Positions 8,592-18,201 of a stretch of 64,000 nt of DNA are shown piece after piece. Below the pieces are notes generated by a model that saw only the letters and a program-made list of their open reading frames with translations, did no database searches and had not been told where the DNA came from. The stretch comes from CALBPI01 sp963922335 (GTDB taxonomy: Bacteria > Pseudomonadota > Gammaproteobacteria > Steroidobacterales > Woeseiaceae), in NCBI GenBank assembly GCA_963922335.1, contig CAWUIB010000003.1, forward strand, positions 248,001 to 312,000. The letters are read 5' to 3'. Numbering within the stretch: position 1 is the stretch's first letter; every line of letters starts with the position of its first letter. Made by a program: the position numbers and the translations under genes.

Positions 8592-9158
8592 ATGCAAAAG
8601 AATGCGATTGTTGCTGCATTGACAGTACTGGTCTTGACGGCCTGCGCCAGTGGGCCGAGTCTGCGCTTCGACGTTGATCCGAACGCCGACTTTTCGAGTT
8701 ACAAGACCTACGGATTCGTTGCTGAGCCCGGCACAGATAAAGCCGGTTACTCAACGCTGATCACCAGCCACTTCAAGGCAGCTATTCGTGATGAGATGGA
8801 TGCTCGAGGTTATAAGTTTTCCGACAGCAACCCAGACTTGCTGGTGAATTTCTTTGCCAATGTTGTAGAGCGTGAAACCACTCGTGTTGTCACGGAACCG
8901 ACGGTCGCCACGGCTTACTACGGATATCGTTTTGGCGTGTACCGCACGTTCCCGTCATACGGCACGACGACCGAGACGGTCAGCTACCAGGAGGGCACGC
9001 TCAACGTCGATGTCGTTGACGCCAGCGCGAAACAGCTGATCTGGGAGGGCATCGCCGAGGGTAGAGTACGGCGCAAGGGCATGGAGAATCCGCGCGAGGC
9101 AATCAGTGCAGCGATCGACCAGTTGTTCGACCAATTTCCGGTCCCGGAATCGAGTTAA
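8592..9158 (+). CDS. DUF4136 family lipoprotein
   Basis: A 188-residue protein. ATG 8592 follows a strong AGGAGAGGGAG ribosome site and starts a lipoprotein signal peptide ending in LTACA. The mature part has the DUF4136 signature (FDVDPNADFSSYKTYGF near the N-terminus, GTLNVDVVDASAKQLIWEG, and a C-terminal helix). Members are envelope lipoproteins of unknown function, often near other lipoproteins, as here. An upstream in-frame ATG at 8547 overlaps the previous gene and lacks a ribosome site. Confidence 0.87.
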   Translation: MQKNAIVAALTVLVLTACASGPSLRFDVDPNADFSSYKTYGFVAEPGTDKAGYSTLITSHFKAAIRDEMDARGYKFSDSNPDLLVNFFANVVERETTRVVTEPTVATAYYGYRFGVYRTFPSYGTTTETVSYQEGTLNVDVVDASAKQLIWEGIAEGRVRRKGMENPREAISAAIDQLFDQFPVPESS

Positions 9159-9221
9159 TGTCAGTTCAGGGTCGAATTTTGTGACCCATGTGCTGTCGAG
9201 GAACTGACTGACTGGCGCATT

Positions 9222-10751
9222 ATGTGTGACGGGGAACGAGTCCGCGGATCAAGCGGGCTGGCCCTCCGAATGAACGGAATCAGGCTCACCACTGGGAAAC
9301 TCGCTTTGAAGGCTCTCGAGATTCCACAACGTCTCGCTGTTGTGCTGTTGCTCGCGCTTGGTGTTGCAGTCTTTTTTGCAACCTATCGAGCGATTGACAG
9401 CGTCGTGGTGGAGCAGAGCCGCGTTCAGCAACAGGCAATCACCCCTGTTCATGATCTTGTCCACGAAGAGCTGCTAAGGCCGCTCTACATCGCCGAGACT
9501 TTTGCGAGTGCGATCAGTTTTTCAGTCGAGATGGATTCCGATGCTCTCGACGAGGATGCACTGCTTGAGCGACTCGGCAAGATGGGGCGCGATCTCGATC
9601 TCACCTTCTTTGTGGCGAGCGAACGTACCCGCCGCCAATACCTGTCAGATGGAACCACGCTCGACTTGGAGGAAGGCGAGGTGGCCTGGTATTTCGAAGC
9701 CAAGGCGCAAGGCACCGATTTCATGGCCGATCTGGGCCAGGTGGGTGATGTGCATTTGTACTTCGATGTCGCAGTGTACGCAGACGATGGTGAGTTTCTG
9801 GGTTACGTCGGTGTTGGCAAACGCATCCAACGCTTCCTGGACTCATTTGATCGGTACAAAGCCGAGTTTGGTTATGACTTTGTATTCGTGAATGCCACCG
9901 ACGAGATCATGCTGACCTCCCTGCCGGATTTTCTGGTGACCGGTGCCTACATACCGACGCTCGACACACTGGGCGATTCTTCGAAGACCCGGACCATCGG
10001 GGAGTCCGTCGACGGTGACATCATCGAAGTCTCTGGCGAGGATCTCTTGATCACCGAGTTCCGCATCGATGAGCTGGGGTGGCGACTGCTGTTACTCGTG
10101 CCCTTGGAGGCGAGACAGGCGCAGATCACAAGCACGTTTGTGTCGAATGCGGTGAGTACCCTGATCATTTTGCTGCTGCTCGCGGCGGTCGTATTCGGTC
10201 TGATGATGCTGTATCGACGTAGCCTTGAGCGCACGGTCGAAATTGACGACTTAACGGGATTGCCGAACCGTACGCTGGTGCAGCGACGATTCCGGAAGTT
10301 CCAGCGCACCGGAGAAGCACTCTGTGTCGTGATTATCGATCTCGATCATTTCAAAAACATCAATGACTCCTACGGTCATGATGCCGGCGACCGTGCGTTG
10401 CGCGCTGTAGCGAATTCATTGAAGCAAGAGCTGCGCGAGGAAGATATCGTCAGTCGTTGGGGCGGCGAGGAGTTTGTCATGTTACTGCCAGCGGCTTCGA
10501 TCGAGCTTGGGCGCGCGGTGGCCGAGCGCGCACGAAGAAATCTCGAAGCGCTCGAGATCGATGCAAATGGCGCATCGGTTTCAGTCACTGCCAGTTTCGG
10601 CGTGGCGTTTGGTTCGGCCAATGCCGACTCGCTCGCTCAGCTATTGGCGCAGGCAGACAAGATGCTTTACGAGGCAAAAGCCCGGGGGCGGAACCAGGTG
10701 CAGCTCTACGTAGTCAGCGATCAGGAGCGCGGCCGGGATCGCACCGCCTAG
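9222..10751 (+). CDS. Membrane-bound diguanylate cyclase with periplasmic Cache-like sensor
   Basis: A 509-residue inner-membrane protein. A transmembrane helix (~residues 38-58) is followed by a ~240-residue periplasmic sensor with Cache-like features (LDLTFFVASERTRRQYLSDG, DVAVYADDGEFLGYVGVG) and a second membrane helix (TLIILLLLAAVVFGLMMLY). The cytoplasmic GGDEF domain follows (DDLTGLPNR, DLDHFKNINDSYGHDAGD, active site GGEEF). An inhibitory RxxD site (REED) lies five residues before GGEEF, so product inhibition is expected. ATG 9270 is an alternative start. Neither start has a clear ribosome site. Confidence 0.92.
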   Translation: MCDGERVRGSSGLALRMNGIRLTTGKLALKALEIPQRLAVVLLLALGVAVFFATYRAIDSVVVEQSRVQQQAITPVHDLVHEELLRPLYIAETFASAISFSVEMDSDALDEDALLERLGKMGRDLDLTFFVASERTRRQYLSDGTTLDLEEGEVAWYFEAKAQGTDFMADLGQVGDVHLYFDVAVYADDGEFLGYVGVGKRIQRFLDSFDRYKAEFGYDFVFVNATDEIMLTSLPDFLVTGAYIPTLDTLGDSSKTRTIGESVDGDIIEVSGEDLLITEFRIDELGWRLLLLVPLEARQAQITSTFVSNAVSTLIILLLLAAVVFGLMMLYRRSLERTVEIDDLTGLPNRTLVQRRFRKFQRTGEALCVVIIDLDHFKNINDSYGHDAGDRALRAVANSLKQELREEDIVSRWGGEEFVMLLPAASIELGRAVAERARRNLEALEIDANGASVSVTASFGVAFGSANADSLAQLLAQADKMLYEAKARGRNQVQLYVVSDQERGRDRTA

Positions 10752-10752
10752 G

Positions 10753-11784
10753 TTAGGGCTCTGCGCGAACCGCGCGTTTGAGGCGGCCGATCAGAGCTGG
10801 CCCCTGGTAAATGAAGCCTGTGTAGATCTGAAGCAGATCGGCCCCCGCGGCGATGCGTGCCCTCGCGCTGTCAACTGAGTCGATACCGCCAACGCCAATC
10901 AGCGTCATATCCGGCCCCGAGGACTTGCGAATCAGGGACATGATGTCGTTGGCCCGCTGGCGAACGGGGGCACCGCTGATACCACCAGCCCCAATCGCGT
11001 CCAACTCATCAGTGGTTGTACGCAGTCCCTCTCGGCTGATCGTCGTATTGCTGGCAACAATGCCGTCGATGTTTAGTTCTGTAACAAGCGCCACGGCATC
11101 AAGGATCTTGTCGTCGCTGAGATCCGGAGCGATCTTTAAAAGTATCGGTCGAGGCGTTGCCAGCCCCTGGTTGATTTCCTGCAAGCTGCCAAGGATTCGT
11201 TTCAATGGCTCGCGGTCTTGTAAACCACGCAGCCCAGGTGTGTTCGGTGAGCTCACGTTGACCACGAAGTAGTCGACACATTCGTGCAGGCCGCGGAAAC
11301 ACGCGGTGTAATCGTCAGCTGCGGACGCGTCTGGTGTGTCCTTGTTCTTTCCTATGTTGCCGCCGACGATCAGCCCGTCTGGTCGACGCTCCAGTCTGGC
11401 GCGCATGGCATCCAACCCTTCATTGTTGAAACCCAGGCGGTTGATCAGCGCATTGTCTTTGGTGAGGCGGAAAATTCTGGGTTTGGGGTTTCCGGGTTGT
11501 GGGCGTGGGGTGACGGTGCCGACTTCAACGAAGCCGAATCCGAGCGACTGTAATGCGCGCAGGTAACGCGCGTCTTTGTCGAATCCGGCGGCGAGGCCGA
11601 CCCGATTCGGGAAGGTGAGTCCCATCACCTTGGCCGGTTCGTCGAGATATCGCTTGGCATAGCGCGCTTCGATCAGCGCTCGCGTCGGTGCAAATCGATT
11701 CCAAAGCGTGAGCTGATCGGTGACCAGGTGATGAGCGCGTTCGGCATCCAGCCGAAACAGCGCAGAGCGCAACAGCGGGTACAT
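10753..11784 (-). CDS. pyrD: Dihydroorotate dehydrogenase (quinone), class 2
   Basis: Oxidises dihydroorotate to orotate in pyrimidine synthesis, passing electrons to membrane quinone. A 343-residue protein from ATG 11784, which gives the usual N-terminal amphipathic membrane helix (MYPLLRSALFRLD). The frame extends nine codons further to 11811. Signatures include GLAAGFDKD, VEVGTVTPRPQPGNPKPR, INRLGFNNEG, NVSSPNTPGLRGLQ (catalytic Ser), APDLSD and VGGIDS. The length and N-terminal extension identify class 2. Convergent with the diguanylate cyclase gene. Confidence 0.97.
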   Translation of the reverse strand: MYPLLRSALFRLDAERAHHLVTDQLTLWNRFAPTRALIEARYAKRYLDEPAKVMGLTFPNRVGLAAGFDKDARYLRALQSLGFGFVEVGTVTPRPQPGNPKPRIFRLTKDNALINRLGFNNEGLDAMRARLERRPDGLIVGGNIGKNKDTPDASAADDYTACFRGLHECVDYFVVNVSSPNTPGLRGLQDREPLKRILGSLQEINQGLATPRPILLKIAPDLSDDKILDAVALVTELNIDGIVASNTTISREGLRTTTDELDAIGAGGISGAPVRQRANDIMSLIRKSSGPDMTLIGVGGIDSVDSARARIAAGADLLQIYTGFIYQGPALIGRLKRAVRAEP

Positions 11785-11855
11785 ACAGATTCTGATTAGC
11801 GGTATCGGCAAACCGCATTATAGGCCATCCATGGCGCTTTCCGAGCGATGCTCCC

Positions 11856-13079
11856 CTAAGGCGCTACAAGAAGCTCAGCATATTGCTCAGCGAGGAACGC
11901 CGTGAACGCCACAGCTCCCTGATACCGGTTCAGGTGTGTGGTGTCGCTGAACATGGCGTTCGTTACCGGCTCGATCGTTTGATAGTCACGCACGACAAGG
12001 CCCGTAGCGGTTTCGATCTCGCGCACCACTGCGGCTTGCCGGTCAAGCGCCTCGGGTGGGTTCTTAATCCAGTCAGTATTTTTCGGCAGCATCACGATTT
12101 CAACGTGATCCGAAATCGCCTGGAAGTTCTCAACGATGCGGATGAAAGCGTCAACAAGCTCGGGGTCAAAATGTAGCTCTTCGATATCGGCGCTCTGAAT
12201 CCGGTCCAGTCGATCCACGGCGAGGTTGTAATCGGAAGCGGCGAGGTTGTAGTACTCGTTGATTAGCTCAACAGTTTCGGGTGAGCGTTCACTCTTGATG
12301 GTGCCGCCGCCCTGCCACGGGTAGTACCAGTCCGTGCCGTCGTAGTCCGGATAGTCCTCCTCCAGACGCGGCGTGAGCACCTTGACGATTTCTCCGATCC
12401 TCTCCTCTGCTGCTTGGTCAGGTTCGAAATCGACACCGGTGTCATCGCGCGGGGTTTGAAACGGTCCACCCCAGAGAAAGGTGGTGATCATCTCCGCGGA
12501 AATACCGTCGCGGAGGTAGCGGATCAATGCCATGCGTATTCCGGACTCGGGGTCGTCGAGCGTGATGTCGCGAAGCTCGGCGGGGCTGGCGAGGAGTGAG
12601 ATATAAGACTCTTCCAAGGCGCTTTGCAGGTTGCGGCGAGACTTGGTGGTCTGGAACGGATTGAACTCGATCACGACGAGTTTCAATCGTCGATCGTTGG
12701 CTTCGAAATCATCGCGAATGCGACGTGCAAGATAGTCCTGAAACATCGGATTCAAGCCACCGAACCCAAAGTTGAAGGATTTGATGTTGCCGCCCGCTTC
12801 GTTGATCGCCATATCGAACTCGCGAGGTGAGAACCCGGCGTCAATCATCGATGAGCCAAAAGCGATCACAAGATCTTGCGGCTCTTCAACGATCTGTGGC
12901 AAGGCATTGCGCGCTTGTGTGACGCGCTCGAGCAAACTGCTCGAACCCGCGCCGAGCATCGCCAGAACCCCTTGAACGAGGGCGAGCGACAAGCCCATGC
13001 CGATCAGCACGGTCAGGAAGATGCGTGCAAATATTCGACGTTGGTCCGGCGAATCAGAACTGGAAGTAGATGAATTCAC
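11856..13079 (-). CDS. Membrane-anchored SGNH-like protein, partner of the AlgI-type acyltransferase
   Basis: A 407-residue protein with a single N-terminal membrane anchor (~residues 18-45) and a periplasmic domain. VIAFGSSMIDAGF resembles the SGNH block I serine motif, and SDTTHLNRYQGA near the C-terminus supplies a DxxH pair as in block V. In alginate and cellulose modification systems such proteins (AlgJ/AlgX types) complete O-acetyl transfer after an MBOAT protein moves the acyl group across the membrane. Its 5' end overlaps the 3' end of the MBOAT gene by 26 bp, supporting that role. No polymer synthesis genes are adjacent, so the acceptor is unknown. Confidence 0.68.
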   Translation of the reverse strand: MNSSTSSSDSPDQRRIFARIFLTVLIGMGLSLALVQGVLAMLGAGSSSLLERVTQARNALPQIVEEPQDLVIAFGSSMIDAGFSPREFDMAINEAGGNIKSFNFGFGGLNPMFQDYLARRIRDDFEANDRRLKLVVIEFNPFQTTKSRRNLQSALEESYISLLASPAELRDITLDDPESGIRMALIRYLRDGISAEMITTFLWGGPFQTPRDDTGVDFEPDQAAEERIGEIVKVLTPRLEEDYPDYDGTDWYYPWQGGGTIKSERSPETVELINEYYNLAASDYNLAVDRLDRIQSADIEELHFDPELVDAFIRIVENFQAISDHVEIVMLPKNTDWIKNPPEALDRQAAVVREIETATGLVVRDYQTIEPVTNAMFSDTTHLNRYQGAVAFTAFLAEQYAELLVAP

Positions 13080-14460
13080 TGCTGGGTTCTCCGGTCATGA
13101 GGCAAAGCCCCTGGAAGAAAATAAGGACGGGCCAGAACACCCATTTTTTTCGCTCGAATGCCTCGCCTTTGCTGATGACGAACCAGTCTTGAAGATGCAT
13201 CCAAATCACGGCGATAACGGTCACTGCAAACACGCGACCGGCAATCGCACTTTGCTCAGGTAGCGCTCCTAAGGAATGAAGGTTGACGATGATGTCCCAC
13301 GCCGAATCGATTGAGTTTGCGCGGAACAAAACCCATCCGATGAGCACGAGGTAAAACGTCAGCGCCCATTTGAGCAGGTTGAGGGCTCTCGAACGCGACC
13401 CCACGAATCCGGAAAATCCCTTCAGGTTGGCGAAGTAGTGGGTGGCCGTGATGATCACGCCATGGAAGAAGCCCCACGCGACAAACGTCCATGCGGCGCC
13501 GTGCCACAAGCCGCCAAGTAACATTGTGATCATCACATTGCGGTGACGCTGGTATTTGCCGCCGAGTGAAATGTAGAGATAGTCGCGTAACCAAGTGGAG
13601 AGCGATATATGCCAGCGACGCCAGAAGTCGACAGGTGATCTCGCAAAGTAGGGCAGATTGAAGTTTGGCGGGATCTTGAAGCCAATCATGAGCGCCAATC
13701 CGATCGCCATATCGGTATAGCCGGCGAAGTCGCCGTAGATTTGACCAGCGAATGCGAGTGTTCCGGTCCACGCCTCGATCAGACTGACGGGACCCTCGGC
13801 CTCAAACAATACCGCCGCAGGAATAGCGAGCAAATCCGCGATCGTCTTCTTGATGAGTCCTGATGTGACGAGCAGCATGCCGTGTCTTGCACCATCCCAG
13901 GTCGGAATTGGCAGTGAGTGGAACTGCGGCAGAATTTGTCGTGCTCGTAAGATTGGGCCGGCGACCAGCTGCGGAAAGAAGGCGAGCGCGGTGGTGAAGT
14001 GAACCAGCCCGCGACGCGGCTCCATATCGCCACGGTACACATCGATCGTGTAGGACATGCTCTGGAACGTGTAGAACGAGATGCCAACCGGCAACACCCA
14101 CGACAGGGTCGGTAATGAAGCCTCGACGCCAAACAGCAGCAAGAAGTCGGCTACCGAGGACAACGCGAAGTCGGCGTATTTGAACAACCCAAGGATGCCG
14201 AGGTTCAGTGCGACGGAGGCCGATACCAGAAGCTTCTTGCGTTGCTGTGTCGCGGCGGCCGCGATGGCCAACGCGAGGTAATAGTCGACGATTGAGCTGC
14301 CTACGAGCAGCGGGATGAATCGATAATTCCAGGCGCCGTAGAACACGAGGCTGGCGACCAGGATGAAATAAAGTTTCGGTCGCTTTTGGACAAGGATCAG
14401 CCCATAGATGAGCAGGAACGCCACGAAGAAGACGAAGAAAATCGGCGTATTGAATAACAT
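13054..14460 (-). CDS. MBOAT family O-acyltransferase, AlgI/DltB type
   Basis: A 468-residue polytopic membrane protein. ATG 14460 starts the conserved MLFNTPIFFVFF beginning; the upstream open frame is not membrane-like. MBOAT landmarks are GISFYTFQSMSYTIDVYRG, FFPQLVAGPILR, FWRRWHISLSTWLRDYLYI and LLGGLWHGAAWTFVAWGFFHG, which contains the conserved histidine. Family members transfer acyl (usually acetyl) groups across the membrane onto a polysaccharide or other extracytoplasmic acceptor. It is translationally overlapped with the downstream SGNH-like gene. Confidence 0.93.
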   Translation of the reverse strand: MLFNTPIFFVFFVAFLLIYGLILVQKRPKLYFILVASLVFYGAWNYRFIPLLVGSSIVDYYLALAIAAAATQQRKKLLVSASVALNLGILGLFKYADFALSSVADFLLLFGVEASLPTLSWVLPVGISFYTFQSMSYTIDVYRGDMEPRRGLVHFTTALAFFPQLVAGPILRARQILPQFHSLPIPTWDGARHGMLLVTSGLIKKTIADLLAIPAAVLFEAEGPVSLIEAWTGTLAFAGQIYGDFAGYTDMAIGLALMIGFKIPPNFNLPYFARSPVDFWRRWHISLSTWLRDYLYISLGGKYQRHRNVMITMLLGGLWHGAAWTFVAWGFFHGVIITATHYFANLKGFSGFVGSRSRALNLLKWALTFYLVLIGWVLFRANSIDSAWDIIVNLHSLGALPEQSAIAGRVFAVTVIAVIWMHLQDWFVISKGEAFERKKWVFWPVLIFFQGLCLMTGEPSSEFIYFQF

Positions 14461-14619
14461 TGTGTCGTCAGATGTCCCTAAATCTGGCGTTGCGGTACTT
14501 GTGCCCGCATTGTCGCTTCTGTGCTTATAGTGCGATTTGTGGCAAAAGGTTACAGAGCCACAGTGAATTAACAACTAGAGCAGCGAGATGGGGCTGACTC
14601 TTACTCACACGCCAAAGCC

Positions 14620-15771
14620 TCAGCACAGGACGTGATGCATCAAGCGTTTCGCCGATCGCGTCTCGCTCAGATGTCGAATGCAAGCCCGGTGCACGGGGGC
14701 CAGAAACCGAGGGCTCGACATGTAATAGGGCGTCAGCCAACGACTGGCGCGCTGGTAGGGCGCTAGTTGACCGGATCGTATCTTCGCGAACTCTTGGGTA
14801 GCGGTTTCGAGATTGGCATTACGCGAGATTGTTCGTGCGAGGAACTCAGCGTCTCCGAGCGCGAACTGAGCGCCCAGTCCGAGTAGCGGGCTCATGGCAT
14901 GTGCGGCGTCGCCGAGAAGGACCACTCGCCCATTGACCCAGCGCCGACACCGAACGTGCTGCTCCTTGAACAAGTGGAAACCTTTGGTGTCTTGAGTGTT
15001 TTCGGCTGCCGACTCAAGGTTAGGGCACAAATCGGTCAGCCATTTTTTCCAGACCGACGATTGATCGATGTTCTGCGCCTCTCTCGGCGAGAGACTCATG
15101 GCGAACGCTACATTCGTCACACCAGCGAGTTGAGGTGGAGACACTGCCCATGTAGATACGTGCCGCTCACGGTTATGAATCTGCTGTAGCGAGTCTCCAT
15201 GCCGCCATTCTGGTGCTTCCAGTACACCAACGAGTGCGGCCGTCGCCTTGACTGCGGGACCGGGTTCACGATCTTCAACCTGTTTGCGTAGCGCGGAGTT
15301 TGCGCCATCCGCAACCACAATCAATTCGAATGGGCCGTAGCGCTTGCCGTCGGACGTACTGATTACGCCTCGTTGAATATCGACTCGGTGAATGTTGCAA
15401 CCGGTGACAACAGAGTCCGACCCGCTGTCCAGGCGACAAAGAAGTCGATGCAGGTCGGGGCGTTGGATACCGAGCGAGTAGCTTCCCTCGACAAGTTCGT
15501 CGTAGTCGAATGAAAAAAGCCGGTCCCCCTCAACGCTCTGAGCATCGATGCGCCGAATCCGTGCGCCCAATTGTTGAGCATCGTCAAGTATTCCGAGCGA
15601 TCCAAGCAGGCGTTGCGCGCCGGCGTGCAGCATCATGCCAGCGCCACGTGTGCCTGGTTTTTCGCGGCGTTCAAAGTGCGTGATGCTAAGTCCCAGCGCC
15701 CGCAGGTGGATCGCTGTTGCTATGCCGCCAATGCCATAGCCGACAACGGCGACCTCCGCGTTACGCTTCAT
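14620..15771 (-). CDS. FAD-dependent monooxygenase
   Basis: A 383-residue flavoprotein of the PHBH/UbiH-like aromatic hydroxylase class. The start at ATG 15771 puts the dinucleotide motif GYGIGGIATAIHLRALG at residue ~10. The FAD motif VVLLGDAAHAMSPLLGLG and the preceding DGANSALRKQ are present. The substrate cannot be predicted. The start lies 11 bp inside the end of the upstream desaturase gene, so the two are probably translated together and may act on the same lipid or pigment-like substrate. Confidence 0.85.
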   Translation of the reverse strand: MKRNAEVAVVGYGIGGIATAIHLRALGLSITHFERREKPGTRGAGMMLHAGAQRLLGSLGILDDAQQLGARIRRIDAQSVEGDRLFSFDYDELVEGSYSLGIQRPDLHRLLCRLDSGSDSVVTGCNIHRVDIQRGVISTSDGKRYGPFELIVVADGANSALRKQVEDREPGPAVKATAALVGVLEAPEWRHGDSLQQIHNRERHVSTWAVSPPQLAGVTNVAFAMSLSPREAQNIDQSSVWKKWLTDLCPNLESAAENTQDTKGFHLFKEQHVRCRRWVNGRVVLLGDAAHAMSPLLGLGAQFALGDAEFLARTISRNANLETATQEFAKIRSGQLAPYQRASRWLTPYYMSSPRFLAPVHRACIRHLSETRSAKRLMHHVLC

Positions 15772-16729
15772 GGGCGTTCGTGTAGATCGACTCGGCATCG
15801 TCCGCCACTGGATGCAATCCGCCACGGCGTGGTAACACCTCGGGTGTCTGAATATTCCACGCGAAACCGATACGTTCGAGCTGACGAATAAACCAGTAAC
15901 CTGGATCGATTTGACCGGGGTAGAGACCGTGCCGCGCAGATGCTGGGAATGCGTGGTGGTTGTTGTGCCAGCTCTCGCCCATCGACGGGATGGCTGCCCA
16001 CGGAACGTTGTGCGCCTGAATCGAGCCGCCGTTCACATGCCAACTCTGTGGACCATGTGAATGGCAGATATAGCCCACGAACCAGTGCATAGTGACACCC
16101 GTAGCAACCCGAACGAATATCCCCCAAACGAGCCACGGCATGCCACCGAGCAGGTATAACAGCACAGCAAGCGGCAGCTGCTGCAGCATCCAAAAGCGTT
16201 GTAGAAAGCGGTAGAACGGATCGTCGGCGATACTCGGTCCAGGGTCGAACCGAGGCGGTGTCTCCAAGTCCAGCTTGCAATGCAGACTCCAAAGCGCGTC
16301 TTTCAATCGGCCTTGCCCATGGCGTAGATAAGGATGACAGTCGTTCTGACGCTGAGCCCAGTCACGCAGATCGTGAGATTGGATTACCCACAGTGGCCCT
16401 TGCATGCCGACAAGGGTGCCAAGCCAGACGAGCAGGCGCTCAAGCCATTTTGGGCACTCGAACGTCCGGTGTATCAGTCTGCGGTGGAAGCCCACCGAGT
16501 GGCCGGCGAGCATCGTGAGCTCCAGCAGGATGACAAACATGACGACGGCATCCCATGTCATATACATCGGTCCGAGAACCATGGCAGCGATCAACATGGC
16601 GCCGTTCCAGAGCGAACGCCACGGATCCCAAGTGACAGAGCCGCGCGATGGGTCAGCATCCGGTGAGATATGCAGTGAGTTCACTTTGTAGGGGCCGGTG
16701 GCCGCTTCGTTGCACACGTTGTCAGACAT
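15761..16729 (-). CDS. Membrane fatty acid desaturase with variant second histidine box
   Basis: A 322-residue membrane di-iron enzyme. Histidine box 1 is GHSVGFHRRLIH and box 3 is GESWHNNHHAFP, both canonical for acyl-CoA desaturase-type enzymes. Where HxxHH is expected, the sequence has HDLRDWAQRQ with a further His ten residues on (NDCHPYL), so the iron ligation differs from the standard. Four to five membrane segments are visible (e.g. MTWDAVVMFVILLELTML and LPLAVLLYLLGGMPWLVWGI). The gene overlaps the monooxygenase gene by 11 bp. Confidence 0.85.
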   Translation of the reverse strand: MSDNVCNEAATGPYKVNSLHISPDADPSRGSVTWDPWRSLWNGAMLIAAMVLGPMYMTWDAVVMFVILLELTMLAGHSVGFHRRLIHRTFECPKWLERLLVWLGTLVGMQGPLWVIQSHDLRDWAQRQNDCHPYLRHGQGRLKDALWSLHCKLDLETPPRFDPGPSIADDPFYRFLQRFWMLQQLPLAVLLYLLGGMPWLVWGIFVRVATGVTMHWFVGYICHSHGPQSWHVNGGSIQAHNVPWAAIPSMGESWHNNHHAFPASARHGLYPGQIDPGYWFIRQLERIGFAWNIQTPEVLPRRGGLHPVADDAESIYTNAHEA

Positions 16730-16879
16730 GCTAGCTCTCCGTTTCTATGACCGGCCATGCGGTCGTGGAGAACCAACTTAGTGCCCTGCACGTGCTCGGG
16801 CTTCCTGAATGTCAAATCAGGAAACAAAAGTTTCGAGCACTCTAATTTTCAGTGACTTAGAGTATTCCCGGATGATCTA

Positions 16880-17905
16880 TCAGGACGTAGGCGCGGATGA
16901 ATGGTGCTTCTTGCGATAGGTGCCAGGCGCTTCACCGGTGATTTCGCGAAATGCAGCATAGAAGTTTGACTGCGAGCGAAAGCCCGTTGATAAACCGATC
17001 GACAGTACCGAAGCCGAGGCATCCTTTTCCAAGAGGTGGCGAGCTGCGGCAACTCGATGTTCTCGAATGTAGCGCGAGAACCCAATACCAAACCGTGTAT
17101 TGATGAGCTCTGAGAGTTGGTGAGCGCTGATGTCCAGCGCAGTCGCCAATGACGATAAACTCAGGTCTTCTTGTTGATAGATCTTCTCTTCCTGCATAAG
17201 GCGCTCCAACCCCTTGATCAAAGCATCTACATCAATGTCGCCCAATGTCGAGGTGGCGTAGGTGGCGCGAGCTGCCTCGGAAATATCGTTGAGGAGATCC
17301 GGAAAGATGATCAGGGCGGCGACGATCAGCAGTAATGCCAGCCCGATCGCGTTGGCATAGCCGAAATAAAACAGTGCTGGATCGAGGTAAGGGATCGAGA
17401 AGCCAAGGACCAAAACGAGCAGAGCAAGGACAGCGAATAATGAGAAAAAGAACATCTCGAAACGGAAACGACGCTTCTGCCGACGCATTCCATAGACGAG
17501 CATAGTGAACCAGAAGGCGTATCCCGTGCCGATGACAAACGCGATGGGCGCAACGATATTTGCCGGCAGCCATAGGAATAGCAACAGCGGCCCGGCGTGA
17601 ATCACGTCCTTCCAGGATGGACGGCGCTCAGGGAGCAGTACCTCACGGCTAAAGAAGTAGAACGCAGGCGGTGCGATCAGCAGCGGGATTACGTAACTCA
17701 CGGCGTCGAAGAGCTCGACCCCCGTCCGCATAAAACGAAAATGCTGCAACTGCAGCCCAATAAGTGTGGCTAGTAACACCGCACATGCGACGATGCCGGC
17801 GGGGGTTTTAGTCATCTGACTCAGGAAAAAAGCGTAGGCGAGCAGCAAGATGATGGCGCTGAAAACCGAGAAGCCGATGATTAGCGTTGTAATCCCAATG
17901 ACCAT
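16880..17905 (-). CDS. AraC-family regulator with seven-helix-type membrane N-terminus
   Basis: A 341-residue protein from ATG 17905. The first ~220 residues are strongly hydrophobic and alternate into about six or seven membrane segments. The last ~100 form a double helix-turn-helix domain (LSLSSLATALDISAHQLSELINTRFG, FRSQSNFYAAFREITGEAPGTYRK), the AraC/XylS signature. The membrane part presumably senses a signal and controls DNA binding at the membrane. ATG 17941 is an alternative start. Gene context suggests no specific target, although the desaturase pair lies just downstream. Confidence 0.85.
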   Translation of the reverse strand: MVIGITTLIIGFSVFSAIILLLAYAFFLSQMTKTPAGIVACAVLLATLIGLQLQHFRFMRTGVELFDAVSYVIPLLIAPPAFYFFSREVLLPERRPSWKDVIHAGPLLLFLWLPANIVAPIAFVIGTGYAFWFTMLVYGMRRQKRRFRFEMFFFSLFAVLALLVLVLGFSIPYLDPALFYFGYANAIGLALLLIVAALIIFPDLLNDISEAARATYATSTLGDIDVDALIKGLERLMQEEKIYQQEDLSLSSLATALDISAHQLSELINTRFGIGFSRYIREHRVAAARHLLEKDASASVLSIGLSTGFRSQSNFYAAFREITGEAPGTYRKKHHSSAPTS

Positions 17906-18077
17906 CGTAATCAGTGTACTCAACCTGCATGGTGAATCCATTGGTAATGATGGTATTGGCGCAGAAACCCGGTAAACTCGCGGTCCGGTCACGCAGCAGT
18001 ACGTCGGTCCTGTGGCGTTGCGGTCGCAGCGCTCGGCACGACAGCGCGGTCCGCGATACACTACCGGTGGAAACGAA

Positions 18078-18154
18078 GCGCCCGTAGCTCAGCTGGATAG
18101 AGTACTGCCCTCCGAAGGCAGGGGTCAGAGGTTCGAATCCTCTCGGGCGCGCCA
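18078..18154 (+). tRNA. tRNA-Arg (anticodon CCG)
   Basis: A full cloverleaf is visible: acceptor GCGCCCG pairing with CGGGCGC, D-arm with AGCTGGAT, anticodon stem CTGCC/GGCAG around CTCCGAA (anticodon CCG, reads CGG), TTCGAAT T-loop, and encoded CCA at 18152-18154. It is the insertion target of the island: everything from 18106 on is repeated at 53358. No terminator hairpin follows it here; the one that probably belongs to it now lies beyond the right-hand repeat. Confidence 0.97.
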
Positions 18155-18156
18155 TT
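18106..18156 (+). repeat. attL: left 51-bp direct repeat
   Basis: Identical base for base to 53358-53408. It spans the anticodon-loop side of the tRNA-Arg gene through CCA and two further bases (TT). The sequence diverges immediately outside on both sides. Integration through this block keeps the tRNA intact at the left end. Confidence 0.95.
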
Positions 18157-18201
18157 CTTTTCAAGTGGTTACGCGGCATTCGCTTCCAGGCGATTTGCTG
18201 C

